Of a stretch of DNA of 64,000 bases, positions 32,107 to 44,745 are shown piece by piece. The notes beneath the pieces are model-generated. The model was given only the letters and a program-made list of their open reading frames with translations. It was not told the DNA's origin and ran no database searches. The stretch is from Enoplolaimus lenunculus (lineage: Eukaryota > Nematoda > Enoplea > Enoplida > Thoracostomopsidae), in contig JASANG010000500.1 of the NCBI GenBank assembly GCA_030248215.1, forward strand, positions 62,001 to 126,000, given 5' to 3'. How positions within the stretch are numbered: the stretch's first letter is position 1; every line of letters starts with the position of its first letter. Both the position numbers and the translations under genes were made by a program.

Positions 32107-32765
32107 TTTATATACTTAAATGTTTAAAACAACGAGTCGGTAGGGTGCAACCGGATATAATGTTTTCGTTTCCGTATTTTTATGCTTATATTTGCGAATC
32201 GTGTACAAATCGTGCAATTTATCATTACAGATATACTTCAATTGTTTCAGTTGTACGTACCAAAAAAAATTTAATATTTGTCAGAAATCTTAAAAATTTA
32301 AACACATCCGCGATACGTTAATTTTTGTTTAGAGTTACGGAAAGCTTAATCGTGTAAAATTAGCTTGTGTGCGGTTTTGGAACAAAACTGAAGCGTCTTT
32401 AAGACTAATATACACCAGGGTGCAACCGGAAGTGAACAATACCGGATCCGGAGGTAACGCCGGTGGTACGGCAAAATGAAACAGTCAAAATGACCGTTTT
32501 GAGTTCAAAAGATAAAAGTACATACAAACGGCTTTATACTGAAAGGGCGAAGCTAGTGGGGATCAAGCGATCGGATCCCACCATTTGAGCAAAAAGACTT
32601 TTAAGCTTCTGGACTGGGATTTGATGCAGTTCTTTGTTCTGTTTACCTCTGTTGTTCAGCCTCTATTTGCAACTTTTTGGTGGCGGAATCAAAAGTATTG
32701 AAGGCGAACCCATTCCATCGGTCCAAAGTTTACCACTTTTGCTGTAATCAAGGATGCTGCAACTA
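32107..32765. other. Upstream flank of the secreted-protein gene
   Basis: Holds two lone hAT-like ends, GGGTGCAACCGGATATAA at about 32142 and CAGGGTGCAACCGGAAGTG at about 32414, without partners. No gene is seen. The promoter of the minus-strand gene should lie here, but I see no distinct motif. Confidence 0.5.
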
Positions 32766-32945
32766 CACTGCAAAAAATGGTGAGTCAAATTGACTCTCTC
32801 CGAAATAGGATCTACGGGACAAAAAAAAACGACTCCGCCAGAGTCAAACAACGACTCAGGACGAATACTCCCGGGCGTTTTGACTCGATTTGGGAGGCCA
32901 ATCCCAAAAGGGGACCCCCAACCTAGAACGCTTAAAACCGCCATA
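32766..32945. repeat. Truncated CACTGCAAAAAATGG-type foldback element
   Basis: Starts CACTGCAAAAAATGGTGAG then TCAAATTGACTCTCTCCG, identical in order to the left arm of the intact copy at 35823-36021. The right arm is missing. Confidence 0.7.
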
Positions 32946-32956
32946 GTTTTAGAATG

Positions 32957-33586
32957 TACACTGTAAACGCTGAGTGAATTTAATAACAGTAAACATTAAA
33001 TCACTCTGAGCTGATTTATTCCTGGTGAGTTAAATAAATAACTCAGAATCAGGGTGCAACCGGAATCATAAAATACCGGAACCGGAAAGTCAAAAAATAC
33101 CATAACCGGAACCGGAAAATAAAAAATATTTCTTACTGAAAAATTCGCTTTTAAGCGCTACTTTATCGCTTTTAATGCTGTAAACACCCCATATAGAATA
33201 CCAAAATCCTGAAACAAATACAGTAGATGAAAACAATCGATAAATTGTGGAGTGTGGCACAAATTGAAACTTTTAGCAATACACGCTCGGACAATTTTAG
33301 ATATACAAGTTCGAATAATATGCCAATTTTTCTTTAATTTTCGAATGAGAAATAATTTTCAATACCGAAAATACCGGAAAATTCCGGTGAAAAAACATTG
33401 GCATTTCTTTACCGGAACCGGATAGTGGAAAGTACCGTGTTTCCTTTACCGGAACCGGAATTCCGGTTGCACCCTTAGATCATTTCAGAATTCTGAGTTC
33501 TACAAGACCTAATATTCAGAGCTCAGACCTCTGAGTTGATTCACTTCATTCTGAGTTAAAATCAACTCACTGAAATTTACAGTGTA
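32957..33586. mobile_element. TACACTGTAAA-ended element split by a hAT-like insertion
   Basis: Outer ends TACACTGTAAA (32957) and TTTACAGTGTA (33576-33586) are exact inverted repeats. The arms hold repeated ACTCAGAAT, CTGAGTT and ACTCAC motifs. A CAGGGTGCAACCGG element (33050-33475) sits inside, so this element is the older of the two. Confidence 0.8.
33050..33475. mobile_element. hAT-like element nested in the TACACTGTAAA element
   Basis: Left end CAGGGTGCAACCGGAATC; right end GGAATTCCGGTTGCACCCT. Multiple CCGGAACCGG units occur in both arms. About 426 bp. The target duplication is not obvious here, unlike the 51-kb and 60-kb copies. Confidence 0.85.
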
Positions 33587-34838
33587 TCAGGCTTCTAGAG
33601 CTTCAGACATAAGAGACTTCACAGGAGTTATAATAATCACCACAAATGCATTAAAAAGGTTTCGGCTCGCTGCGCTTGCTCACCAACCCTGTTTATTTAA
33701 AACTCTCCGGAAGCGAAATCCAAAACACGTCCCTGGCTGAAATTCAGCGGCGTGACAAAAGGAAGTAAGAGCGTGTCCCGGTCCCATCTCCTACTGGTGT
33801 GGATCGTATCAGTTTTTTCCATAAATATGGAAGGGGTATAGCCACTTTTACAAAAAAGGTCAAACATAATTTAGTTCCTTTTAGAACAGGTGAAATGTTC
33901 ATTTTTAGAACATATCTTCGCAGCTAAATTAGGCGGTATGTAGGCCAACTTCAGATAGTAAATGGAAAATTATGTGGGTTCAATACAAGGAAACGTCGGA
34001 TGCCTCCGCGCTGGAATTTCGATGGAATCCTTACCGCTACTGGCTCTGGCACTGATACGAATTATCGTCTTCGCAAGGGTTCCCACGGGGAAAAGACGGC
34101 GTGGAAGGGCTCAACCAACGTCGCATTTCCCCCTAGAATCCGGCACTAATGCTTATACCAAAAGCAGCAGTTGCGGCATTATGCGAATCGCATCTGTAGG
34201 TAGGAGGTTAGCCAGCTGAGTAAGGCACACGAACTGAAAAACTAGGACGGCCGCGTGCAGATTATGCAACACTTACAATCTGGTGCAAAACTTGAAACAT
34301 ATTGAAGCGCAAACGCGTTAAACTTATTGCAATATAGCTATCTGTATTTTATGCAAAACCATTGTGTAGTTTGAGGCAAAGCAAACGTAATTTAGCTTCG
34401 AAAGCCACCGTTGAAGGTATACAAAAGAAACGATTCTGGATCGCTGAATATTTGGGTAACTGGTAATAAAACAGGTAAGTTTCCTTATGGTTCAAAAGAT
34501 TACTTCTCAAATCTGAAATATTTGTTTGGACCGATTTCTATCGCTACTGACAGACGGCTTCAAAAGGTCATAATGGCTTGTCTATTGAAAACCGAAGCCT
34601 ATAAGCCTACAGTGTCAATGCGGATTTGACCATTAATGTGGCAGTTGTTGCATATTTAAAAATCAGGCGCATGTATACTTGAACAGGGGATTCCTCCAAT
34701 ATTAGGTCCATGCAATAGATCAGAAAGGACCGTTGTTCGGCGAGACTGCAAACTTTAAGGTGGAAATCTGTGGCGAGGAGTACGGCATAGGCAGTCCCGT
34801 TTGACTGCTACATTTTCCGCAGTTCGGTAAGATACTAA
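33587..34838. other. Intergenic, no gene seen
   Basis: Includes a GGCTCGCTGCGCTTGCTC palindrome-like block near 33665. An open stretch at 33962-34219 has no recognisable features. I see no ordered repeat. Confidence 0.45.
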
Positions 34839-35026
34839 GGCCAATGTGTTCAGCAGGGCCGTATCAGTAGTATAAGCATATTTCTAAACCTAACTCTGAG
34901 CCGAAGCCTAAGTGTGAGAATGAGCTTAAAAACTTAAGTGTCTGAGCCTGCGCATCAATAGTCTATGATAGCTTTCTCCATTGGAGTCACGCAGAAAAAC
35001 GTTCCGACATTGAAATTACATGGACC
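34839..35026. mobile_element. GGCC-ended, CCTAAGCC-core element
   Basis: Left end GGCCAATGTGTTCAGCAGGG, then CAGTAGTATAAGCATATTTC, GAAGCCTAAGTGTGAGAATG, CAGAAAAACGTTCCG, and the right end TGAAATTACATGGACC. It has the same block order as 27.5 kb. It abuts a TTTTCCC-type repeat on its right. Confidence 0.7.
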
Positions 35027-35029
35027 GGT

Positions 35030-35820
35030 AATCACAAGCCTAGGTTTTCGTTGGAAAATGAGAAAATAGAAAATTCAAAAGTGTAAGCTTTGCCTGATTT
35101 TGTAAAGAAATTCTGAAGTATATATGCTTGAATTGGAAAACGGGAAAAAGACTGGAAAAACGGGAAAAAACTGGAAAAACGGGAAAAAACTGGGTATTCA
35201 CGGTTTGGTTGCCAGAAATGTTTTTGTTGTAGTATGAGAGCCGTTTATAACGGGGCATGGTCCCTTGAATTTGCATAGGCTGTAATGGGTGGAAGTGTCA
35301 ATAAAATGAAAAAATAAAAAGAGAAACTACTATACACCAGGCATTTTAGTTTTATGCTTTTGACGTTATCCAAACCAAATCGTCGACTACGTTTAGATTT
35401 TTTGTACGAAAGCGGGAAACCAAAGGCTTCTAAACTTTCCAGCTTTCCCGTTTCCCAACAAACCCCCACGCTTCAGATTTTTTCAGGCGTTTGCATTTTC
35501 CACTTTTCTCGTTTTCTGAACTTCACCACAAATTCTCCCTCAAATTGACAGAAAATATATAAATCATAATTTGTCATACTTTTCCACTTTTCCCGTTTTC
35601 CGAATTTTTTGCATTCGAAATATTCATTACCAAACCAAAGGAAAAAGTATTCCTTTGAATTGGTCACTTTTCCCGTTTTCCGAACGTAAGGAATACTTTC
35701 CGTTTTTCCCTCCAAGCCAATAGTGCTTCTTATGTTTCTGTCTTTAAAATCCGTAAGGCACAATACAACTTTCCAGCCAAACCAACAATCAAACCTCCCC
35801 CTCAATATATGGCCGAGAAA
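35030..35820. repeat. TTTTCCCGTTTTCC-type repeat cluster
   Basis: On the left, three consecutive GGAAAAACGGGAAAAAACT-like units (35140-35190). On the right, inverted units CCACTTTTCCCGTTTTCCGA at about 35582 and 35667. No gene. Related to 7.8-9.9 kb and 31.1-31.7 kb. Confidence 0.65.
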
Positions 35821-35822
35821 AA

Positions 35823-36021
35823 CACTGCAAAAAATGGTGAGTCAAATTTACTCTCTCCGAAATAGGCTTTTCCTGACTGCACAACCTGAGTCAAAATTCG
35901 ACTTCGGATGAGTCAAATTCCACTCAATTTGACTATGGCGGAGTCGAATTTTGACTCAGTTTGTGTAGTCAGGGAAATCCTATTTCGGAGAGAGTCAATA
36001 TGATTCACCATTTTTGCAGTG
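35823..36021. mobile_element. 199-bp foldback element, almost a perfect palindrome
   Basis: Left CACTGCAAAAAATGGTGAG is matched at the right by TTCACCATTTTTGCAGTG. The inverted match continues with few changes (TTTCGGAGAGAGTC, GACTCAAAATTCGAC) to the centre. The whole element can fold into one hairpin. A truncated relative is at 32766. Confidence 0.9.
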
Positions 36022-36340
36022 AACTATTCGTATGGATTTTCTATTTTGATGTATACAACCGGTGCTATCAATTTTTCCTACCAGTTAACGAAAAACTTAG
36101 CCTTCAATCAAGAGACAAAAGAGACTGGTGTTGCACTCCTGGTTGTCGATTATCCGCTGCGCAAAATGATAAACCCCTGCACTGAAAAGTACTTTAAGCG
36201 TATGTCAAACCCTCACTGCAAAACCTAAAAATTAATGCTAAAACTATATTAAGTCCACAAAAAATTTGGTCAATAGTTTCGATGTACAAAAAATTTGAGC
36301 GAAAGTTCAGCCCATAAAACTTTAAGCCGAAAACACAGTT

Positions 36341-36651
36341 TACCGTAGTGACCCAAATAAAAAAGTGTAATTAGAGGGGGGTCCTTATTTTGAGTACCAA
36401 TCAATAGGAGTCCGTATCTTTAACAAGAGTCCGTAAGTGGATAGAGTCTCTAGACCCTAATTAGAGTTTATAAATATCAATTTTCCTAATTGTAGTGTAT
36501 AAATAACTCCAGGACCAAATAAATGTTGAGTTCGACGGACATATATCAGTAACGAAGAGCATCGGAGGGGAGTTAAAAATAAATAGTCTGTATTAAACCG
36601 AGGCCAAATAAAATACTAATTTACCCCTCTATTCGGGTCATAACTACAGTA
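36341..36651. mobile_element. TA-flanked element, CTGTAGTGACCCGAATAAG type, copy 3
   Basis: Left end TACCGTAGTGACCCAAATAA, right end TATTCGGGTCATAACTACAG followed by TA. At 311 bp it is shorter than copies 1 and 2, with the interior partly lost. Confidence 0.75.
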
Positions 36652-39039
36652 ATTCACGGGAAACCGGATGATTTGCTTTGCTATTTGAAACAGAAATTTA
36701 CTGCAATAGACGTATAGCGTTTAACGACCAGTCGAACTGCATTTCCAAACTCACCGAAGCAGTAAGCTGTAATGTTGTACAAATTACATAATACGTAAAA
36801 GCCTTCCTTTTGAACAAATATAACAGGTTTGGTTGAACAATAATTCGTAGAAACACAGAAACATCGTTCAAAATATCAATTTATACAGATATAAAAATAG
36901 CCACGAGTGGTGAACATATGAACAGCATAAATACAGACAGAAGCATTTTACTTAAAAGTGAATTAGAATTTTATTTTATCTTCTCGCGGAACGCATTTAA
37001 TATATTGGGGCTACAGTCCTTTAATGTTGCACAATATATTGAATCAATGAGGTGAAAAATCATTACAAAATTGGTTTTTGGGCTACATTCGTGTTTGTGA
37101 TGTTCTGTTTAATGTTTTTAGAATAGTTACGATCATGGTTTATGTTTAAAAATCCTGATTCTGAGTGCCCATAAATAGCCGAGAGCACGTGATTTCCTAA
37201 AAATTCTAATGCTCAATTTTACGGAAAATTTCCATTAAATAAACCGCCATCATTGAAAATTTTAGAGATTGCAAGTTGGCATTTAAAATTTTTTGGCGCT
37301 ACTCTTTCGCGCTCAGTGTTTTTAATAAACGTGTAGACACCCACTGAATCGCATTTTGCTTTATGACATTGGTCAGCGCGTCGCAGTCAGCCTTCACTCT
37401 TTCTTTCTTTAAATGTGGATCAGACAACATAAATAGACACCGAACCGTTAGAACGTCATAATATTCACTTTTTGAAAGTGTATATTTATAACACCTTTCA
37501 AAGCTAATAGGATCTGAGCTTTCTGCTGGAATATCATGGTTACGATCATGGCTACTGCATCACTGTGGTGCGGAATAAAGTACAATGACTGTTCATTCTC
37601 GGAATCAGACATTATTGCTTGCTCGGAATTAAACCTAATCCTAACTCAAAATTTAATTATTGAACGAAGTACTTACATCTTATTCATAGCGTACTTTGTC
37701 TTTCATTGAGAGTATGACGAACAAGTCCAACGCATCAGTTCAAGAAAGCGTGCTGTTCACAGTTAGCTCCTTAGCTAGTGGAACTTTTTAAGAATAAACT
37801 TATTTTTTTACTTCCGAAAGACAGAACAGAAATTCTATTACGTTACAATTTTGTACCGTACATTTGAAGCCATCTGCTTGGCGCTTTTACTACCAAGACT
37901 AAAATCTTTCAAATTTGTAGTTCTGTTACGTGTTTTGTCGCTGTTAGTAGTTGTCAGAGGCTTGCTGCCACTATGTTCACAGAAAGGATGACTATGAATG
38001 GCTTATGCCTTAGCATTCTACCATTGCCTATGATTAAAGTGGCAATGATGGAAATACATTAACATGAAGTTTAACCGGAGGCCTCATTTTCCAAGGTTGC
38101 TAAAATTAAATTTAAGTTTAAGCTTATGTTGCGCCTTATTATAGGGCTCTTAAATCTAAAGCACTCGAAGTGGGTGCACTAGCAGCCTGGGCTATAATTA
38201 TAGTGAATGGCACGTGTGATTACCAGAACCGTTACATCGACGATAGTTTCAAATTCGGTACAGAAAATTTCTTTATCGTTAAGGCAAGTAAGCCGTGTAA
38301 GCACATAGTGTATGCATGTCCGTTGCGTGCACATACAGTATAATCCGTTGCGCTGCCACTGTATGTTGGTAGCCAGCAGTATACGTGTCGAAATTCAGTC
38401 GACGATGAGTGCGGTTGGTGTAGTGGGCTACTTGGCGCCACTAGTTCGACCCACCCGTAACACGCTTGTCCAACTGCTTACGTAAAAGGTCAGAAGTCCG
38501 GTTGCTACCTAGACTGACATACCGATATGATCGGTGTAAAATGAAAGTTTAGCAGTTGATGTGATTTATGCGTTTAACAAATATGCAACCTGGAATTCTG
38601 TGGTTCGGATAACAAATCTATTAGCTCTAGTCAAAGCGAAACCATAAACATGCAAAATTTTTTTGACGCACTAATCAGTTAAAAATATTCTACATTGGTT
38701 AAGAAACAATTAGAATATGATCAAGCCAATTTATAGGTTTATGCTTTAAAAGCGATTTGTAGACTTCATTTGATGTTTGTCTGTGCGGACCATATATAAT
38801 ACGCATTTGGCATATTTCGGAAAAACGTTTCTATATTTTTTGCAGGTGCTTCTAAACATTGTTTAGACATCTAAACCATTAGAGGTATATATTTTTAAAT
38901 TCTTCGCCACGCCACATTTTTTTATTTCCCGAAAACTCCTACTTGGCAAGTGAAGCGCACAGTGTCACGTGTGTATGTTTATGTTTGTTTTATGTTTCAG
39001 TAGTGAGGTTCTGCTTTTGTTTCTAGGTTAGCATCAAGT
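36652..39039. other. Intergenic, no gene seen
   Basis: About 2.4 kb of AT-rich DNA upstream of the PEBP gene. Near 38405-38455 is a tRNA-like pair of boxes (TTGGTGTAGTGG and AGTTCGACCC) that may be a SINE head. No clear element ends or coding sequence elsewhere. Confidence 0.45.
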
Positions 39040-40767
39040 ATGGCAGCATCCAAGTTCGAGGAACATGAATTAACCAAGGATTTGAAGCTGAAAGCACCAA
39101 GCGAAACTATGAACGTATGAAATTTTGGTTTTTCGGTTAGGTTGTGTGATCTGTTTGGTTAGATGTGAGTGTTTCAAAATTTAATGTTCCGTCATTTCTG
39201 TAGAATATATAGCTTGCATTTGGCGTGCATTATATTAATGTTAGTTCAATCATTTTCTGTATTTATTGATGCATACAAGTGCCGGATTTTCAACGCTTTC
39301 AAAGTTAGAAACTTTTTAACAGCGCCATGTACAGGTCGTATGCATTTCTGTTTTAGGTGTCTTTTGGAAGTCTACATGTTGATATGGGGAATGTGTTGAC
39401 ACCAACTCAAGTAAGTTATGTAGTTTCAAAATTCAATCATCACGGGATGGGTTTTTGTAGTTCAGGCTTTAATTATGTTGTATTTCAAAGTATGTGCCAA
39501 GCCAACGTGTCCTTATACAAATGCAAATTTAAAAAGCCATTGGAGTAATTTATATTGCAACTTTTTTGCAGGTTCAAAAACCGCCAACGGAAATTAAGTG
39601 GCCGTCAGAATCTGGAACTTTGTATACACTAGTGATGACTGGTTAGTGCCAATGTTTGTGTTCACCATATATGTTGTTGTGTATATTAATATTGTAGTTA
39701 AATTTTGGCTTAGTAATTATTTGTTACGTTGTTTGTTAAATCAACAATCTTTTTGGGCTATTGATTTGGTAAGTATGTGCAGTAAACACGTTGAATTCTG
39801 TAAGGTGAGCACGAAAATAATTATTTCAGATCCAGATGCTCCGTCTCGTAAGGAACCCAAGTTTCGCGAATGGCATCACTGGCTCGTTGTCAATATTTCT
39901 GGAAATGATGTTTCAAAGGGGACTGTTATGTCTGAATATGTCGGGTCGGGTCCACCTCCAGATACAGGCATGTCATATACACTGGTCTTATAATATGTAA
40001 GGCCCATTATTGAGCATTTTTAACAACATTTTGCAAGTAATTTTTGTTTTTTTATAAATATAATAACATTCTGTTAATTCCAATGTTTAGCTGGATTAAG
40101 ACATTTATTCCGTGTAGTGCTTTAGTTTTACTTTTTTTGGAAGATATGTAGTACGTAGGTAACTTGGAAAAAACCTATCATAGTTTGAGATTGCAACCTG
40201 TTTATATTTAAATAATCATGTTTTTTGTAGGGTTGCATCGTTATGTGTATTTGGCTTTCAAACAACCGGGTCAAATTAGTCCATCGGAACCGAAATTGAC
40301 TAATCGAAGTGGCGACGGTCGCGGATGCTTTTCGATTGCTAAATTTGCTGAAAAATACAATTTAGGTAAATCGTACTTGAACTATTTGCTAGCGGTATTC
40401 GCTTTTGTAATATTGTGTGAAATGCAACTAATGCATTTTATTTTAAAGGAGAAATCATTAATTCTGCTGGACACAACGATTTTCGGGAATTTCACTTTGA
40501 AAAATGGTTGAGCATGCTTCAAAAGCCGCTCTCAAGTAGAAACTAGTTCAGCTGTTAGAAAGTTGTCTTTTTCGGTAGTTAAACTACAGAAATAAGAAAT
40601 TGGAAAGTTAGTAATATGTTCTAAATCGTTTACTTTTAGTTTATTTTACTGATGCTGTTTTGTAAAACTATTTCTTTGTTTTAGGAAATCCTGTTGCTGG
40701 AAATTTTTACCAGGCTGAATTTGACGATTATGTTCCCAAATTATATGAGCAACTAAGCGGGAAATAA
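39040..40767 (+). CDS. Phosphatidylethanolamine-binding protein (PEBP/RKIP family), six exons
   Basis: Cytosolic phospholipid-binding protein; animal members can restrain Raf-MEK signalling. Exons: 39040-39114, 39357-39410, 39572-39641, 39830-39967, 40231-40365, 40685-40767, giving 184 residues (human PEBP1 187). Visible: N-terminal helix, [19 protein letters not shown], ligand-pocket signature DPDAPSR (67-73), HHWLVVN, GSGPP and [13 protein letters not shown] with the pocket histidine 115. The last helix is [20 protein letters not shown], followed by YEQLSGK. The exon 4 junction needs a GC donor (ACAG followed by GCATGT) to join DTG to LHRYV in phase; the nearby GT choices break the frame. 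The stop overlaps an AATAAA-like sequence. The gene symbol is left open because paralogues are common. Confidence 0.93.
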
Positions 40768-41735
40768 AACCGTTTGGCTTATGTTCATCACTCTCTATTA
40801 CTTTGTGTATTTTAATGGTTAGTTTGTATACTGTAGGCTATTCAAAACTGTGTTGTGTAGTTATGGTATTATGGTTAAGTTTACTATATGTTAATGTTAA
40901 TGCTTATATCGGTTTAGTTTAGTTTATGCCGGAGTTTATGTAAAGTCGCCTTATTCGAATTACAAGCTGCGCGGGTTTAATAAAATTTAGTTTGATAAGA
41001 GCTCTTATTATTGTGTTTTGTTAACATAAATTTTGCCAATTGTAACACTTATGAACCGAAATTTACACCTTGCCATAATCAGTGTTGGTAGTATTTTAAT
41101 TATTGTCAAAAAATTGTTCTGAAATAATTATATACGGTATGTTTGTTTTGCTGTTTGGAAGATTCTTTTTCTTTGTTCTACTATATCCGCCAACAGTAAA
41201 TTTTTTGTTCATTTGTCTTTATTTGACGCTTATGCGATTTTTTCCAGATGGACCTTCTGTATGGCAGTAGATTCTGATGTACTAATACTTAGTTGAGTTT
41301 CGTTAATAAATAGTTGAAAATGATTGTATTTTGGTGGTCGCTAATTCCGGGGTATTTTCTGCTCATAGATAGAGAATAATAATATGTGTTGTTGTTTTTG
41401 TAATCGTAAAAATGCAAGTAAAATCGGAAACTGCTTTCTATGAGTAGCGTGCAAAGCAATATCACGGTATATATTTTTTCCATCTGAATCCAATGTTATA
41501 GCAAGAAGAAAGCTTTGCCTGCCAATATCACTTGGGGGCGTAAACTACTCAGATTTTTAAATTAAACTAAAAGTAGAACGCTTAATGTTTTATATACGAA
41601 TCATAAATATGAAAGAAATTTTAAGTTGGAGGAGATCTTTTGAGCATTTCTACTGGCCATTAGAATGGCTGTCTAAGCGACAACTTTGAAGACAGACGTG
41701 TCCACATTTCTATAAAGAAATTCGTATTGCCATAA
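40768..41735. other. PEBP 3' flank
   Basis: AT-rich. AATAAA near 40978 is a likely second polyadenylation signal. From about 41610 the frame reads WRRSFEHFYWPLEWLSKRQL, which may be the eroded upstream edge of the LINE fragment that follows. Confidence 0.4.
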
Positions 41736-42275
41736 TTGATTCTCAATTTGAACGACGATGTTCGATGTGCTGGATATTTGGAACGTTTGAAAATGTCTTT
41801 GGTCACTACTAAGACCTTGTATCATATATGGATCTCGCACGTTTATTCAAACAGCATAACGTGTATAAACCAAATTTGGGCTAAGCTGTCTAACATTAGT
41901 GAACCAGGGGTTAAAGTGTCCTGGAGGTGGACCAAGCCAAAATATACTGAAGGACCGGTTGGAAATCTTCATTTCGGTATCAGACATCTATCACTTTACC
42001 CAAACCATAGACTTCAATTTTTTACTGAAACGGATGGAAATTGTAAATTGTGTGCTTTAAAAAATACGCAGATACGAGAAGATAATATGCATGTTCTTGT
42101 TAGCTGCGCGAGAGCTGTTTAATTTTACAAAGTTTTACGTCCTTTCTTATGTACTTTGGGAGATACAGAAAATGTGAGTGCCGTAGATCTTATTCTTGGG
42201 AAATCTTTCCAAGATAAGCATAGACAAAATGTTTTCAATTTTGTTATACATACAACACCTCGAAAATGAAAATGC
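41736..42275 (+). mobile_element. LINE ORF2 C-terminal fragment
   Basis: The frame encodes a stretch ending in CKLCALKNTQIREDNMHVLV then SCARA. That is the CX2C...HX4C zinc-finger-like ending typical of non-LTR retrotransposon ORF2 proteins. Past one stop (about 42120) the same frame continues with coding-like sequence (LILGKSFQDKHRQNVFNFV) for about 50 codons. No reverse-transcriptase domain is present, so it is a 5'-truncated fossil. The clade is not determined. Confidence 0.65.
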
Positions 42276-42341
42276 TGAGTCCCCAACAATCGAAATACTG
42301 CAGGGAAACATTTTCAGAAATTTGTGTCGGATAAAAGTTAT

Positions 42342-42525
42342 GGCCCATGTTACTTTAAGGGGCGTCCAGGTTTCTGGTGGGTCTATAAAAGCGTAGGTTT
42401 AGATTCTAGATTACATTTTTTTGCTTAGGCTTAAGCTTATGCTTAGGAACACATTTTTGCAACGCTTAGGCTTACGTATAGGCTAAGGAATACGCTTAAT
42501 GTACTGTTACGCCTCTTAATATGGC
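42342..42525. mobile_element. GGCCC-ended, TTAGGC-core element
   Basis: Left end GGCCCATGTTACTTTAAGGG, then GTCCAGGTTTCTGGTGGGTC, GATTCTAGATTACATTTTTT, the TTAGGC-like core, and CTGTTACGCC. The right terminus is eroded. Very close in sequence to the copy at 49.4 kb. Confidence 0.8.
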
Positions 42526-42944
42526 GGAGCAAAATTTTTTCAGTATTTTGAATATTTAGTATTACGAAATAAATCAACATTTGGTTTTAAAGTTATAAAT
42601 CTAATCATTTGATGTTTTTGGTGCGCTTTGTTGCCAATGTGTTATAACTTTGTTTGGTTTAAATTTGAATTATGCTAATTATATATCATGGGTAAAAATA
42701 AACTGACAGTGGCAAAAAAGTGGTGGTTAATGTGAGCAACAGGGTTCAACCGGGCTTTTCACCGGCAGAATGGTGGTTTTGACAATTTCCGTTATAAACA
42801 GTGCTTTGAAAACTTATTAACAGCTTTCTAGCAATTGAAGCACCAGCAAATTTTCGACAAACACTTGACAGACTATTGTTGAACGCTAGTTCAACGTGAT
42901 TTAAATTTCTCACTTTTGTTCGCATTGGGTTGCCGCTAGTTTTG

Positions 42945-43110
42945 ACCAATGTCTCATTTGAACAGGGATGGAACAGTATTATAAGGACATTCCTAATCCT
43001 ACGCGTACGAATGCGCCTATAACTACTAAGCGTGAGCAAAAAATAGTCCAAAGCTTAAGCTTGCACCATTTCAGTCCCATAACGTGTTCCGTATCTGTTG
43101 CCGGATCACT
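42945..43110. repeat. Degenerate TTAGGC-type element
   Basis: Blocks GAACAGTATTATAAGGACAT, CTACTAAGCGTGAGC, AAAAAATAGTCCAAAGC and CCATAACGTGTTCCG follow the family order, but the core is eroded. Confidence 0.5.
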
Positions 43111-44459
43111 TTCAAATAACCGACACGGCCCTGTAGCGTGCGACGTTTTACGCGTTTTGAAATTTGCGTCAAATTTTTTTGCTAAACGCATGCGAAAAGG
43201 ATGACTATATTCACAACTATTAAACTAGACAACAAAAATTTTGATTTTAGTACGGAATGTTCAGATAATTTCAGTGTTTTGTAAAATTTTATATTCCCCG
43301 TTTGAGTTTATGTGTATGCATGCACTTTTACGATGATTGTGCGTTTTTTGTTAAATTTGCTATATACTTCAGGAACGTTTACCTTGAGCGAGTTTGCCGC
43401 GGGGCACTCGTCCCAAATATTAGTTCGTTTTGGTTAGGCAGACGCATTGACATGAGTCGAATATATTGTTACCGATTTGTCAGTTATATTTTAAGGGTCA
43501 ATATTTTTGTCGTAGTCTCGGTTGCCGGTCACCGCCAATCAAATTACCGGATACAACACCGTTGGTATATTTCACATCATGCACGCCGCATAAAATATAA
43601 CTGCGCAGCAATGTTGGATGGATGTTGTATGTGTGTGTAGAGCTCAGAGTTGCTCTGCTTGACTGCATGATGTATATATGAATATTGTACAAACCATCAA
43701 AAGGTGTTTCTAAACGGGAATGCCGGCATTGTGGCTTTTGAATTTTTGGTAAAGATGCTGACAAAAAAGATACATTTTTGCAGAATTTAGAATAACCCCT
43801 GTTCGGATCCTTCAAGGCAGAGAAAATTGGTTCGATCGCTCGCCAGAAAGAACCTTTTCGAAATGAAATTCGCGTTACGCCCCAGTCCGCGTGTTTGCAG
43901 TGTAGCGCATTTTGACTGTGTGCGCACGCATGCTGGTTGCATATAAACGGCCTTTAAGTTGCGTTTAGTCGTTTTTTTGCATTTATTGTGCAATCTGGAT
44001 GAATAATGAAATGAAACGACAGACGTTTAATATTTTGTGCGTCAGTATAGACGTTATATATATATATATACTGTAGAGTTTTGCAATTTCTATGTATTAA
44101 ATGCTTGTTGACTAACGTTTGCACGATCGAGCAAAAATGGAGCAAAGAGTTTGGGAACGGGGTTACATTATGTACAAATTGCTAACGGGGGGGGGGGGGT
44201 TGGTTCTTGTGGTATATCAATTGAATAGATTTTTAGAAACGGTGGGATATAAATGACAACGAAGGTTTGATCTGTATCGTCGAATGGCGACGCTCTGGCG
44301 TGTTGCAATGTGATGCTTGTGTTCGCTGAAGTTGTACTGTTGGGATACAACTGAAAAGCGCACGTCAGTCGACAAATTTGTTAGATTAATGCGTGTAACA
44401 TGAATTTCGTGCAGTTTTTGGAGTTACGGTAACGGAATTTGTGTTGCGTTGCGCGTTCG

Positions 44460-44489
44460 GTGGTGGTGGTGTGTTGTTGTTGTTGTCGT

Positions 44490-44548
<59 letters not shown>

Positions 44549-44569
44549 TTGTCGTTGTTGTTGCTGTCG

Positions 44570-44604
<35 letters not shown>

Positions 44605-44645
44605 GCTGTCGTTGTTGTTGTTGTTGTTGTTGTTGTTGTCGTTGT

Positions 44646-44709
<64 letters not shown>

Positions 44710-44713
44710 GCTG

Positions 44714-44745
<32 letters not shown>

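Noticed and set aside
33962-34219. 85-codon ORF in the intergenic region
   Set aside because: No conserved motif, membrane segment or splice context that would support a gene.
38405-38455. Working tRNA gene
   Set aside because: Has A- and B-box-like motifs, but I could not form an acceptor stem or a proper anticodon arm.
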